Source: JAOUEA01 sp035249905
Lineage (GTDB): Bacteria > Actinomycetota > UBA4738 > HRBIN12
Direction of reading: 5' to 3'
DNA: 64,000 bases
NCBI GenBank assembly: GCA_035249905.1
Contig: DATFFT010000113.1
Location: 1-64,000 of the forward strand
The notes below the pieces were generated by a model. The model was not told where the DNA came from. It searched no databases and saw only the letters and a list, made by a program, of their open reading frames with translations. Position 1 is the stretch's first letter, and every line of letters starts with the position of its first letter. This document shows positions 47,816 to 57,000 of this stretch, piece by piece. Both the position numbers and the translations under genes were made by a program.

Positions 47816-49201
47816 ATGCTCCTGCACGAGATCGCCGCGTCGGTGCGCGAGCGGCACGCTTCGGCCGAGGCGCTGGTCGCCGAGTCGCTCGGGCGCATCG
47901 AACGCCTCGACGGACCGATCAATGCCGTGGTGCTCACCCGCGGGGACGGCGCCTTCGCCGATGCGGCGGCGATCGACGCACGCATCGAGGCGGGAGAGGA
48001 CCCGGGCCCACTGGCCGGGCTGCCGCTGCTCGTGAAGGACAACGAGGACGCCGCCGGGCTGCCGACGACGTTCGGTTCGTTGCTCCGCGAGCATGCCCCA
48101 CCCGCCGAACGCGACTGTGAGATCGTCGGTCGGCTCCGCGCGGCCGGGGCCGTCGTCGTCGGGAAGACCAACCTGCCCGAGTTCGCGTTCGAGGGGTTCA
48201 CGTCGAACAGGCTCTTCGGAGACACCCACGACCCGTGGGCGCTCGACTGGTCGCCGGGGGGCTCGAGCGGCGGCAGCGGCGCCGCGCTCGCGGCGGGCAT
48301 GGCACCCCTCGCGACCGGAACCGACGGCGGCGGGTCGATCCGCATCCCGGCAGCCTTCTGCGGGCTCGTCGGGCTGAAGCCGACCGGCGGGCTGATCGGC
48401 CGCGATCCGCCCCCGTCGTGGCTCGACTACTCGACGAAGGGACCCCTGACGACGTCGGTGGCCGACGCCGCCCTGCTGCTTGAGGTGATGCATGGGCCCG
48501 TGCACGGTGATCCGACGGCCGTGCCCACGTGGACGCCGCGGCCGGGGGCGTGGCCGACCCGCATCGTGGCGACGCCCCGCATGATCGACTACGGCCCGCT
48601 GCCTGAGGCGATCGCCTCGCTGTTCGAGGAGGCGTTGGCGGCGCTCGAGGCCGCGACCGGGCTCCCGATCGAGCGCTTCCCCGCACCGTTCCCCGAGCAG
48701 ATGGACGACGACTGGTTCACGACGGTCGCCGTGGAAGAGCTCACGTGGATCGGGCGAGAGGAAGTGGCCCACCGGTCCGACGATCTGACGCCGTACCTAC
48801 GCAGGACCCTCGAGATCGCGGCCACGATCACGGCCGATGAGTACCTGTCGGCCCGCCGGCGCCGCTTCGCGTTCACCCGGACCCTGGACGGGCTGCTCGG
48901 CGACGACACGGTGATGATCTCCCCGACGATGTGCGTCGAGGGCTTCCTCCCGGACGGCCGCTCACCGGGGGATGACGTCGACGCCACCTCGTCGGCCGCC
49001 TACAACACTCAGGCCGCGAACATCACCGGGCACCCGGCGTTGTCGCTTCCGGCGGGGCGTTCGGCCAACGGCGTGCCGTTCGGGATCCAGGTCACCGGGC
49101 CTCGGTTCGCCGACGACCTCGTGCTCGCGGTGGGCCTCGCCTGGGAGGCCACGCAGCCGTGGCCGCTCGTGGCGCCAGGCTTCACGCCGTTCGGTGAGTG
49201 A
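47816..49201 (+). CDS. Amidase (amidase-signature family)
   Basis: The 461-residue product has the Ser-cisSer-Lys triad of the amidase-signature family. The Lys is in LLVKDNEDAAGLPTTFGS, and the Gly/Ser-rich signature is SPGGSSGGSGAALAAGMAPL then TGTDGGGSIRIPAAF and GLVGLKPT. It hydrolyses an amide of unknown identity. ATG 47816 was chosen from the TACGCT box 7 nt before it. The frame is open far upstream, but that is antisense to the amine oxidase. Confidence 0.92.
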   Translation: MLLHEIAASVRERHASAEALVAESLGRIERLDGPINAVVLTRGDGAFADAAAIDARIEAGEDPGPLAGLPLLVKDNEDAAGLPTTFGSLLREHAPPAERDCEIVGRLRAAGAVVVGKTNLPEFAFEGFTSNRLFGDTHDPWALDWSPGGSSGGSGAALAAGMAPLATGTDGGGSIRIPAAFCGLVGLKPTGGLIGRDPPPSWLDYSTKGPLTTSVADAALLLEVMHGPVHGDPTAVPTWTPRPGAWPTRIVATPRMIDYGPLPEAIASLFEEALAALEAATGLPIERFPAPFPEQMDDDWFTTVAVEELTWIGREEVAHRSDDLTPYLRRTLEIAATITADEYLSARRRRFAFTRTLDGLLGDDTVMISPTMCVEGFLPDGRSPGDDVDATSSAAYNTQAANITGHPALSLPAGRSANGVPFGIQVTGPRFADDLVLAVGLAWEATQPWPLVAPGFTPFGE

Positions 49202-49237
49202 GGCGGGCCCTGCCGGCGGTTCGTCGGCGACCTGCGA

Positions 49238-50032
49238 TCAACTCGTCAGGTCGCGCCGGTCGAATGCGAACGCGGCGACCACGTAGGACACGCCCGCGAT
49301 GCCGCCGAGCACGAGGATGTTGGCCGCGTGGAGGCCACCGATGAGCACCTCCGGGTCCTGATACCAGCGGAACGGTGTGAACGGTCGCAAGGGCGACAAC
49401 CATTCGACCGTCGGTGCGACGGCGTTCACGATGAACGTCAGGACGGCGAGCCCGCCGGCGACGGCGTTCGCCAGGGTGCGGCGGCCGGTGGCGGCCCCGA
49501 TCGCGAACGCCACGCCGCCGAACGAGAGGCCCAGCAGCGCCAGCATCAGGCACGCGGCCAGCACGTCGATGACGGGAACCGAGAGACCGAACGGCGGGCC
49601 CACGAGCGCGATCGTGGCGGCGGCAACGCCGGCGAGCACGACGGCCCCGCCCACGGTCGCGAGCGCCTTCGTGGCCAGCACCTGCCGGCGGCGAACCGGG
49701 GTGGAGAGCAGAAGGTCGAGGGTGCCGGCTTCCTCTTCGCCGGCGATCGAGCGGGCACCTGCGCCGATCGCGAACAGGGCCATGATCAGCGGACCGATCG
49801 TGTTGAAGAACTCGCCTTCGAGGTAGCCCACCGGCGTGGTGTAGCCCCCGGCGCCGACGATGTTCCGGATCGCCTCGGGCAAGGCGTCGATGTAGGACTG
49901 CAGATCGGCGGCGCTCTCCTTGATGCTGGGATAGAAGGCCGCGTACAGGGCCACGGCGCCGGCCACGCCGATGCCCCACCCGACCAGCGCTCGTCGCTCG
50001 TCGCGCACGGCCTTGGCGAGCAGCCCGCTCAT
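49238..50032 (-). CDS. ABC-2 type exporter permease
   Basis: The 264-residue protein has six helices and the ABC-2 permease layout: GWGIGVAGAVALYAAFYPSI near the N-terminus, EEEAGTLDLLLSTPVRRRQV (cytoplasmic loop contacting the ATPase) and later helices up to ILVLGGIAGVSYVVAAFAF. It pairs with the overlapping ATPase gene. Exporters of this type move antibiotics, lipids or polymers; the substrate is unknown. Confidence 0.87.
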   Translation of the reverse strand: MSGLLAKAVRDERRALVGWGIGVAGAVALYAAFYPSIKESAADLQSYIDALPEAIRNIVGAGGYTTPVGYLEGEFFNTIGPLIMALFAIGAGARSIAGEEEAGTLDLLLSTPVRRRQVLATKALATVGGAVVLAGVAAATIALVGPPFGLSVPVIDVLAACLMLALLGLSFGGVAFAIGAATGRRTLANAVAGGLAVLTFIVNAVAPTVEWLSPLRPFTPFRWYQDPEVLIGGLHAANILVLGGIAGVSYVVAAFAFDRRDLTS

Positions 50033-50955
50033 GGCGGTTCCTCGCGATCGGTCTCGGCCGGGGCTGTCCCATCGGTCCCGAAGAATCCGAGGAAGAGATC
50101 CTCGAGGCCCGGTTCGTGCGTCTCCACGTTCACGACCGTGAATCGCGCGGCGGTCTTGATCACCGCGTCGAGGGGTCCTTCCACAGACAGCGAGAGCTCG
50201 TCGCCGTGCGCGTCGACCTCACGGACGCTCGGCAGGCCCTCGAACGCCGCCGACGGGGCCTGACCGTCGAAATGCAGCTCCAGCCTCCGGAGCGCGTGAG
50301 CCTTCAGCTGACCGATGTCGGCCACCGTGACGATCCGTCCCTCCCGCACGATCGCGACCCGGTCGCAGGTCCGCTCGACCTCGGGCATCACGTGCGACGA
50401 CAGGAAGACGGTCGTCCCCCTCGCTCGTTCCTCGTCGACCAACGCGTAGAACGTCTGCTGCATCAGCGGGTCGAGCCCCTGGGTCGGCTCGTCGAGCACG
50501 AGCAGGTCGGGCCGGTGCATGAATGCCTGCACGAGTCCGATCTTCTGCTTGTTGCCGTGCGAGAGATCCTTGATCGGACGCGCGAGATCGAGCAGCAGCC
50601 GCTCCGCCAGCTCCTCGACGAACGGCCATGCGACCCCGCCCCGCAGTGATGCGAACGTGCGCAGGTACTCCTCACCCGAGAGGCGCGGGTACAGGACGAG
50701 CTCGCCCGGCAGGTACCCGACCCGAGCGTGCACCCGGACGCCGTCCGTCCGCGGGTCCAGGCCGAAGACAAGCACCGTGCCCGAGGTCGGGCGGATGAAG
50801 TCGAGCATCGTTCGGATCGTGGTGGTCTTCCCTGCGCCGTTCGGTCCGAGGAAGCCGAACACCTGCCCCTGGGGAACCTCGAACGTGACCTCTTCGACCC
50901 CGCGGGACGTTCCGTAGTACTTGGTCAGCGCGATCGCCTCGACGATCGTGCTCAC
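50029..50955 (-). CDS. ABC exporter ATPase
   Basis: The 308-residue ATPase has Walker A FLGPNGAGKTTTIRTML, the signature in DLSHGNKQKIGLVQAF (SHGNK replaces LSGGQ, as in the DrrA/CcmA-like group), Walker B LLVLDEPTQGLDPLMQ and the switch VFLSSHVMPEVER. A C-terminal ~80-residue domain follows. GTG 50955 has GAAGGGAA upstream and overlaps the FocA stop. The gene overlaps the permease by 4 nt. Confidence 0.9.
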   Translation of the reverse strand: MSTIVEAIALTKYYGTSRGVEEVTFEVPQGQVFGFLGPNGAGKTTTIRTMLDFIRPTSGTVLVFGLDPRTDGVRVHARVGYLPGELVLYPRLSGEEYLRTFASLRGGVAWPFVEELAERLLLDLARPIKDLSHGNKQKIGLVQAFMHRPDLLVLDEPTQGLDPLMQQTFYALVDEERARGTTVFLSSHVMPEVERTCDRVAIVREGRIVTVADIGQLKAHALRRLELHFDGQAPSAAFEGLPSVREVDAHGDELSLSVEGPLDAVIKTAARFTVVNVETHEPGLEDLFLGFFGTDGTAPAETDREEPP

Positions 50956-51803
50956 GACGCTTCCCTTCGCGGTCGAAGGTAGACGAACCAGTAGACGAGG
51001 CCGACCAGCACGGCACCACCCACGATGTTCCCGATCGTGGCCGCGGCCAGGTTCGAGCCGAACCCGAGGACGTCGAGCCCTTCGACGGCCTCGCCACCAG
51101 GTAGATCTCGCTGGAGCAGCAGCCCGACCGGGATGAAGTACATGTTCGCGATCGAATGCTCGAACCCCGAGGCGACGAACGCGCTGATCGGGAAGACGAT
51201 CGCGAAGACCTTGTCGACGATCGTGCGCCCGCCCGTCGCGAGCCAGACGGCCAGGCAGACGAGCGCGTTCGCGAGCACGGCCCGCCACAGCACGGCCCAG
51301 AACGGGAGCGATGCTTTCGCTGCAGCGATCGACACGGCGCTCGCGCCCACCGCGCCCTCGTCCTGCGATCCCCAGTCGCCCAGCCAGACGAAGACGGCGA
51401 TCGACAGCGCGCCCACGAAGTTCCCGATGTAGACGATCGTCCAGTTGCGCAGGAGGCGTGCGATCGGCACCTTTCCGCTCACCACGCTCATGACGATCAG
51501 GTTGTTCCCGGTGAACAGCTCGGCTCCGGCGACGACGACGAGGATCAGCCCCAGCGAGAAGCCGATGCCGGACAGCCAGCGGGTGACGCCGAAGCCGAGC
51601 TGGGATCCGGTGCCGATCATCGTTGCGAGCACGGCTCCGAGCCCGATGAACGCGCCCGCGAGCACGCCGAGGACGAACGTCGTCACGAGCGGCGCGTTCG
51701 CCTTGGCGACGCCGCGGGTCTCGACCAGGGCGGCGATCTCGGCGGGCGCGAACGCATCCATGCCCGACATCGGATGCGCGGGTGCGGTGGGTCGCGAGCT
51801 CAT
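50952..51803 (-). CDS. Formate/nitrite transporter family channel (FocA/NirC-like)
   Basis: The 283-residue protein has six helices and FNT signatures: GFSLGLILVVVAGAELFTGN, then the Asn/His stretch SGFEHSIANMYFIPVGLLLQ in the middle of the pore. FNT channels conduct formate, nitrite or hydrosulfide. No formate or nitrite enzyme is near. Its stop overlaps the start of the ABC exporter ATPase, an unexpected partnership. The 114-nt gap upstream shows nothing but its promoter region. Confidence 0.9.
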   Translation of the reverse strand: MSSRPTAPAHPMSGMDAFAPAEIAALVETRGVAKANAPLVTTFVLGVLAGAFIGLGAVLATMIGTGSQLGFGVTRWLSGIGFSLGLILVVVAGAELFTGNNLIVMSVVSGKVPIARLLRNWTIVYIGNFVGALSIAVFVWLGDWGSQDEGAVGASAVSIAAAKASLPFWAVLWRAVLANALVCLAVWLATGGRTIVDKVFAIVFPISAFVASGFEHSIANMYFIPVGLLLQRDLPGGEAVEGLDVLGFGSNLAAATIGNIVGGAVLVGLVYWFVYLRPRREAS

Positions 51804-51917
51804 GACCGCATCGTCCCCCGTCCCCGCGATGTGCGCGACCGGCCGCCCGGCCCGCAGCTCGCGGGTCGACCGGACACAGCTCGTGGCGGGCGCTACGGGC
51901 CGAGGTCGTGGCTCGCG

Positions 51918-53357
51918 CTACGGGCCGAGGTTGTACCCGAGCCGACGCGGCAGCCTGGCCACGAAGTCCACGAACGGGTTGGGCTGCTCGCCTCGGTCCT
52001 CGAGCTCGTCCTTGTGGCGGATCGCACGGTTCGCGATCAGCGCTCCCGGCGAACGGATCGGCTCGGGAGGAAACCGCATCGGATCGGCGTCGACGATGGG
52101 CAGGTCGAGCACCTCGTCGTAGCGCCCCAGTGCCCGGTGCGCGAGGATGCGCCCGCCGAGGTGGGCCGGACCGACCCCGTTCCCGGTGTACCCGAGCCCG
52201 TGGTGCACCGTGCCGCCATCGAGCGTGCCGAAGAACGGCAGGTGCGAGCCGGAGACGTCGATCGGTCCGCCCCACCCCGCCTCGATGGGCACGTCGGCGA
52301 AGCTCGGGAACATGCGGTGCAGGTCGGCGATCGCCACTCGCAGCGAGGCCTCGTCGTAGGCGAACCGCGGCCCGATCGAGCGGGCGAGGTCGGGCTGCAT
52401 GCCACCCACACCGAACGCGATCCGGCCGTCGGGCGTGGTGCGAACGTAGTGCAGCGCCGCCCGGTAGTCGCTCAGGCCCGCGCCGTTCGTCCAGCCGATC
52501 TCTTCGATGCGCTCCGGCGCCGCGGCGGTCAGCACGATGTAGCTGCCGCGCACCGTGATCGCACGACGGAAGCGTTTCCAGTGAGCGGCCCAGGCGTTGA
52601 GCGCGATCACGGTCGCGCCCGAACGCACGGTGCCCGCGGGGGTCTCGGCCACGGAGGGCGAACCCGCTCCGAACCGCGTGACGGGTGTGTGCTCGTGCAC
52701 CCGCACGCCCATCTCCATCACCACTCGGCGCAGGCCGAGCGCGAGGCGTGCCGGCTGCACGGTCGCGCCGTATCGTCCGGCGATCCCGCCCCGGAACACG
52801 GGGGAGTCGACGAGGTTCCGCACCCCCTCGCCCGAGAGCACCTCGAAATCGTCGGCGATCCCGAGCCGTTCTGCGGCGATCACCAGGTCGCCCCACGCCC
52901 CGATCTGGGTCTCCGACGCCGCGACCCCCAGATCGCCGTCGGCGCGGAACCACGCGTCGACGGCGTGCTCCTCGCAGAAGGTGCCGATCGCCTCGACGCT
53001 CGCCTCACCTGCCCGACACAGGCGGAGCGCGGCCGCGTCGCCGAGCTGCCGGGTGAGGTGCGGCAGCTCGTTCCAGAAGCTGCTCACGAAGCCACCGTTG
53101 CGCCCGCTCGGGCCGCCGCCGCAGATGTCCTGCTCGAGCACGATCACGTCGACCGCGGGATCGAGCCGCTTCAGCTGGTACGCCGTCCACAACCCCGTGT
53201 ATCCGCCGCCGAGGATGGCGACGTCGGCCGTGGTGTCGCCCTGTAGCGACGGTGCGTCCTCGCCGGCGAACTCGGGTCGGGCGAGGGCCTCGCGGAGCCA
53301 CCAGCTCCGCCCCTCGTCGGGTGGCACGGGCGTGGCGGAGGTTTCGGTCGCGCTCAT
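51918..53357 (-). CDS. FAD-dependent oxidoreductase (DAO family, PuuB-like)
   Basis: The 479-residue product has the FAD fingerprint DVAILGGGYTGLWTAYQLKR ending in IVLEQDICGGGPSGRNGGF, characteristic of gamma-glutamylputrescine oxidase and relatives. The C-terminal FAD contact is HHGLGYTGNGVGPAHLGGRI. Substrate is probably a secondary amine or amino acid. The ATG at 53357 has no clear ribosome binding site. TACGCT (53368-53373, minus) lies 10 nt upstream. It is divergent from ilvD. Confidence 0.87.
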   Translation of the reverse strand: MSATETSATPVPPDEGRSWWLREALARPEFAGEDAPSLQGDTTADVAILGGGYTGLWTAYQLKRLDPAVDVIVLEQDICGGGPSGRNGGFVSSFWNELPHLTRQLGDAAALRLCRAGEASVEAIGTFCEEHAVDAWFRADGDLGVAASETQIGAWGDLVIAAERLGIADDFEVLSGEGVRNLVDSPVFRGGIAGRYGATVQPARLALGLRRVVMEMGVRVHEHTPVTRFGAGSPSVAETPAGTVRSGATVIALNAWAAHWKRFRRAITVRGSYIVLTAAAPERIEEIGWTNGAGLSDYRAALHYVRTTPDGRIAFGVGGMQPDLARSIGPRFAYDEASLRVAIADLHRMFPSFADVPIEAGWGGPIDVSGSHLPFFGTLDGGTVHHGLGYTGNGVGPAHLGGRILAHRALGRYDEVLDLPIVDADPMRFPPEPIRSPGALIANRAIRHKDELEDRGEQPNPFVDFVARLPRRLGYNLGP

Positions 53358-53516
53358 CGCGTTCGTCAGCGTATCGTCCGAACGAGCCCGACGGCGTCCC
53401 CGCCGGGCGGGCATCGACCCGACGATCTGGGGCGAGCCCGGACGATCGGGGTCCGTCGCGGGGTCGCCGCCGGTTGCTACGGTGAGGGCCCACGTCTCCG
53501 TCTCAGGAAGGATCTC

Positions 53517-55193
53517 ATGGTCGGCGAGCGCCCCCGTAGCTGGGAGGTCACGGAAGGCCCGCAGCGGGCCCCCGCCCGAGCGATGTTGCGCGCCGTCGGC
53601 CTGAGCGAGGACGACTTCTCCAAGCCGCAGGTCGCGGTCGCCTCGAGCTGGAACGAGGTCACGCCCTGCAACTACCACCTCGACAAGCTGGCGGCGCTCG
53701 CGAAGGAAGGCGTCCGCCAGGGCGACGCCGTGCCGATCGAGTTCACGACGATCGCCGTGAGCGACGGCATCGCGATGGGTCACGAGGGCATGAAGGCGTC
53801 GCTGATGAGCCGTGACCTGATCGCCGACTCGGTCGAGCTCGTGCTGCATGCCGAGCGCATGGACGCCCTCGTCGGCATCGCCGGCTGTGACAAGAGCGAG
53901 CCCGGCATGTTGATGGCGATGGCCCGCATGAACCTGCCGAGCGTGTACCTCTACGGTGGCACGATCCTGCCCGGCACCCACCGGGGGCGGGACATCACGA
54001 TCCAGGACGTCTTCGAGGCGGTCGGCTCCCACGCGAAGGGGACCATCGACGACGACGAGCTGCGCGACATCGAGCGGGCCGCCTGCCCCACCACCGGATC
54101 GTGCGCCGGCATGTACACCGCCAACACGATGGCGGCGGTCGGCGAGGCGATCGGCATGTCGCTGCCTGGTTCGGCGTCGCCGCCGGCGGTCGACTACCGG
54201 CGCGAGGTCGCCGCTCGCGAGTCGGGCATCCACGCGGCGCGACTCGTGGCCGAGGGCGGCCCGCTGCCGCGCGACATCCTGACCAAGCAAGCCTTCGAGA
54301 ACGCGATCGCGGTCGTGATGGCGCTGGCTGGGTCGACGAACGCCGTGCTGCATCTGCTCGCGATCGCGCGCGAGGCCCACGTCGAGCTGCAGCTCGACGA
54401 TTTCGACCGCGTCGCCCGCGACGTTCCGCACCTCGTCGACGTGCGTCCCGCCGGACGCTTCGTGATGAGCGACATCGACCGCGTCGGCGGTGTGCAGGTC
54501 GTGATGCGCGAGCTGCTCGACGCCGGCCTGCTGCACGGCGAGTGCCTGACCGTGACCGGGAAGTCGATCGCCGAGAACCTCGCGGCGATGGAGGTCGCCG
54601 CGCCCGACGGCGAGGTCGTGCACCCCCCGAGCGATCCGATCCACCCGTGGGGCGGGCTCGCGATCCTACGAGGGAACATCGCTCCCGACGGCGCCGTGAT
54701 CAAGGTCGCCGGGGCCGCCGCGACCTCGTTCGAGGGAACGGCGAAGTGCTTCGACTCCGAACAGGCTGCGTTCGAGGCGGTCACCGGCGGCGGCATCGAG
54801 GCCGGCGACGTGATCGTGATCCGCTACGAGGGTCCGAAGGGCTCGCCGGGCATGCCCGAGATGCTCGCGGTGACCGCGGCGGTGGCCGGCGCCGGTCTCG
54901 GCAAGGACGTCGCGCTGATCACCGACGGACGCTTCAGCGGCGCGACGAAGGGCTACAGCGTCGGCCACATCGTGCCGGAGGCCTTCGTGGGCGGCCCGAT
55001 CGCGCTGGTGCATGACGGCGACCGCATCCGCATCGACGCCGACGCCCGGGCGATCGAGGTGCTCGTCGACGACGCTGAGCTCGATCGACGGCGAAGCGAG
55101 TGGACGCAGCCCGAGCCTCGGTACACGCAGGGGGCGCTCGCGAAGTACGCGCGTGAGGTCGGCTCGGCCGATCACGGGGCGGTGACGTGGTGA
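53517..55193 (+). CDS. ilvD: Dihydroxy-acid dehydratase
   Basis: IlvD dehydrates dihydroxy-isovalerate and dihydroxy-methylvalerate in valine, leucine and isoleucine synthesis, and its product also feeds PanB. The 558-residue protein has the Fe-S cysteines in TPCNYH (Cys51), AGCDKSEPGM (Cys124) and PTTGSCAGMYTANTM (Cys196), then GRFSGATKGYSVGHIVPEA near the C-terminus. ATG 53517 follows AGGAAGG. TACGGT (53478-53483) is a candidate -10. It overlaps thrC. Confidence 0.95.
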   Translation: MVGERPRSWEVTEGPQRAPARAMLRAVGLSEDDFSKPQVAVASSWNEVTPCNYHLDKLAALAKEGVRQGDAVPIEFTTIAVSDGIAMGHEGMKASLMSRDLIADSVELVLHAERMDALVGIAGCDKSEPGMLMAMARMNLPSVYLYGGTILPGTHRGRDITIQDVFEAVGSHAKGTIDDDELRDIERAACPTTGSCAGMYTANTMAAVGEAIGMSLPGSASPPAVDYRREVAARESGIHAARLVAEGGPLPRDILTKQAFENAIAVVMALAGSTNAVLHLLAIAREAHVELQLDDFDRVARDVPHLVDVRPAGRFVMSDIDRVGGVQVVMRELLDAGLLHGECLTVTGKSIAENLAAMEVAAPDGEVVHPPSDPIHPWGGLAILRGNIAPDGAVIKVAGAAATSFEGTAKCFDSEQAAFEAVTGGGIEAGDVIVIRYEGPKGSPGMPEMLAVTAAVAGAGLGKDVALITDGRFSGATKGYSVGHIVPEAFVGGPIALVHDGDRIRIDADARAIEVLVDDAELDRRRSEWTQPEPRYTQGALAKYAREVGSADHGAVTW

Positions 55194-56434
55194 CCGCGCA
55201 TCCGAGGGTCACGTCGCCGGCCGCGTTGCAGTGCCGCATCTGCGGTCAGCAGTACTCGGTCGAACCGCTCACGATCTGCGAGGAGTGCTTCGGGCCCCTC
55301 GAGCCCGCATACGATCTCCAGGCGATCGACGGCGTCGACTTCCGCAAGCAGGCCGAAGCCGGGCCGCAGACGCTCTGGCGATACGAGTCGCTCCTGCCGG
55401 GCGGGCCGGGCATCGAGCGGATCGACCTCGGCGCCGGGTTCACGCCATTCCGCAAGGCGGACAACCTGGCGTCCGCGCTCGGCCACGACGGCACGATCTG
55501 GGTGAAGGACGACTCGGTGAACCCGTCGAACTCGTTCAAGGACCGGGTCGTGAGCGTCGCGACGACGATGGCGCGCGCGTTCGGGTTCGAGGCGATTTCG
55601 TGCGCATCGACGGGGAACCTCGCGAACGCCACCGCCGCGCACGCCGCGAAGGCCGGCATCCCGAGCTACGTGTTCGTGCCCGACGACCTCGAGCGCGCGA
55701 AGATCCTCGCGACCGAGGCATACGGCGCGAAGGTCGTGGCGGTCAAGGGCAACTACGACGACGTGAACCGTCTGTGCAGCGAGGTCGCCGACGCCCTGCC
55801 GTGGGCGTTCGTCAACGTGAACATGCGCCCGTATTACGCCGAAGGTTCGAAGTCGCTCGGGTTCGAGACCGCCGAGCAGCTCGGCTGGCGGCTGCCCGAC
55901 CACGTGGTGGTGCCGATCGCGTCGGGCGCGCTGCTCACGAAGATCCACCGGGCGTTCGGCGAGCTGATCGCGATCGGCGCGGTCGAGGAGAAGCCGTACC
56001 GGGTCTCCGGCGCGCAGGCCGAGGGGTGCCGGCCGGTCGCGCAGGCGTTCCTCGACGGAGCCGACGACATCACGCCGGTCAAGCCCGACACGATCGCGCG
56101 TTCGCTCGCGATCGGCGCGCCGGCCGACGGCTTCTTCGCACTGAAGGTCGCGCGGCAGACCGGGGGCCACATCGAGTGGTGTACGGAGCAGGAGATCCGC
56201 GAGGGCATCACGTTGCTCGCGAGCACCGAGGGCGTGTTCACGGAGACGGCCGGCGGCGTCACGATCGCGAACCTCAAGCGCATGGTCGATCAGGGGATCG
56301 TGCGGCCCGGCGAAGAGATCGTCGCCTACGTGACCGGCAACGGTTACAAGACGATCGACGCGCTCGAGGGGTTCATCGAGCCGAGCTACCACGTGGCTCC
56401 CGACCTCGACGAGTTCCTCGCCGTGCTGGACTGA
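55187..56434 (+). CDS. thrC: Threonine synthase with N-terminal zinc ribbon
   Basis: ThrC converts O-phosphohomoserine to threonine with PLP. The 415-residue product has a CxxC...CxxC ribbon (Cys16, 19, 31, 34), then the PLP Lys118 in VNPSNSFKDRV, the substrate loop ISCASTGNLANATAAHAAKA, the PLP-phosphate region VVPIASGALLTKIH and ETAGGVTIANLKR. GTG 55187 or GTG 55190 starts it, inside the ilvD stop. Threonine feeds isoleucine synthesis, so coupling with ilvD is metabolically sensible. Confidence 0.94.
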   Translation: MVTAHPRVTSPAALQCRICGQQYSVEPLTICEECFGPLEPAYDLQAIDGVDFRKQAEAGPQTLWRYESLLPGGPGIERIDLGAGFTPFRKADNLASALGHDGTIWVKDDSVNPSNSFKDRVVSVATTMARAFGFEAISCASTGNLANATAAHAAKAGIPSYVFVPDDLERAKILATEAYGAKVVAVKGNYDDVNRLCSEVADALPWAFVNVNMRPYYAEGSKSLGFETAEQLGWRLPDHVVVPIASGALLTKIHRAFGELIAIGAVEEKPYRVSGAQAEGCRPVAQAFLDGADDITPVKPDTIARSLAIGAPADGFFALKVARQTGGHIEWCTEQEIREGITLLASTEGVFTETAGGVTIANLKRMVDQGIVRPGEEIVAYVTGNGYKTIDALEGFIEPSYHVAPDLDEFLAVLD

Positions 56435-56438
56435 GATC

Positions 56439-56984
56439 GTGCACGACTACTGGCACGCGGTGGCCATGCTCCGGCTCGACCGGCCGCGCGGGCTCACCGA
56501 GCTCGAGGCGTGCTTCGCCGGCGGCAAGGCGGCGGAGGGGCTGGTCGGGTTCCGTCGGGGAAGGCTGCTCGCCACGACGTGGGGCTACGGGCTCGACGCT
56601 GCCCTCGAGGGCATGGCGCGGCTGTGGATGCCGTGGCGAGGCAAGGAGTTCTCGCGCCACGCCGCCGAGGGCGCGAACCAGTTCACGCCGGGGGGTCGGC
56701 GGGCGATCAGGGTCGTCTTCCCTCGGTACGCGGGCTTCGCCGACGGCGAGGAAGGCGCCTCGGGCTTCCGCTTCGCGACGAGCATCGGACCGAGCGCGAC
56801 CGATCCGGGCCTCACGGTCCTCCGGCTCGACTATCGGAGCGTCGAGGAGAACCCGGCGACAGTGAGGCGCGTGTTCGACGAGCTCGTGCAGATCGATCAC
56901 GGGCTCTTCCTCGGGCAGTCCTTGTACAAGCGCAGGGGTAGGCTCGGCAGGGTCGCCTGGTTCGCCCTGGAAGCCGACGGCTGA
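56439..56984 (+). CDS. Conserved-looking hypothetical protein downstream of thrC
   Basis: I do not recognise this 181-residue protein with confidence. It begins HDYWHAVAMLRLDRPRGLTE, has WGYGLDAALEGMARLWMPWR and ends DELVQIDHGLFLGQSLYKRR then VAWFALE. The alternation of aromatics and basics suggests a small alpha/beta or lipocalin-like fold. It begins 4 nt after thrC (GTG 56439), so it is likely in the same mRNA. Confidence 0.62.
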   Translation: MHDYWHAVAMLRLDRPRGLTELEACFAGGKAAEGLVGFRRGRLLATTWGYGLDAALEGMARLWMPWRGKEFSRHAAEGANQFTPGGRRAIRVVFPRYAGFADGEEGASGFRFATSIGPSATDPGLTVLRLDYRSVEENPATVRRVFDELVQIDHGLFLGQSLYKRRGRLGRVAWFALEADG

Positions 56985-57000
56985 GCTGAGTGGCCCGGCG

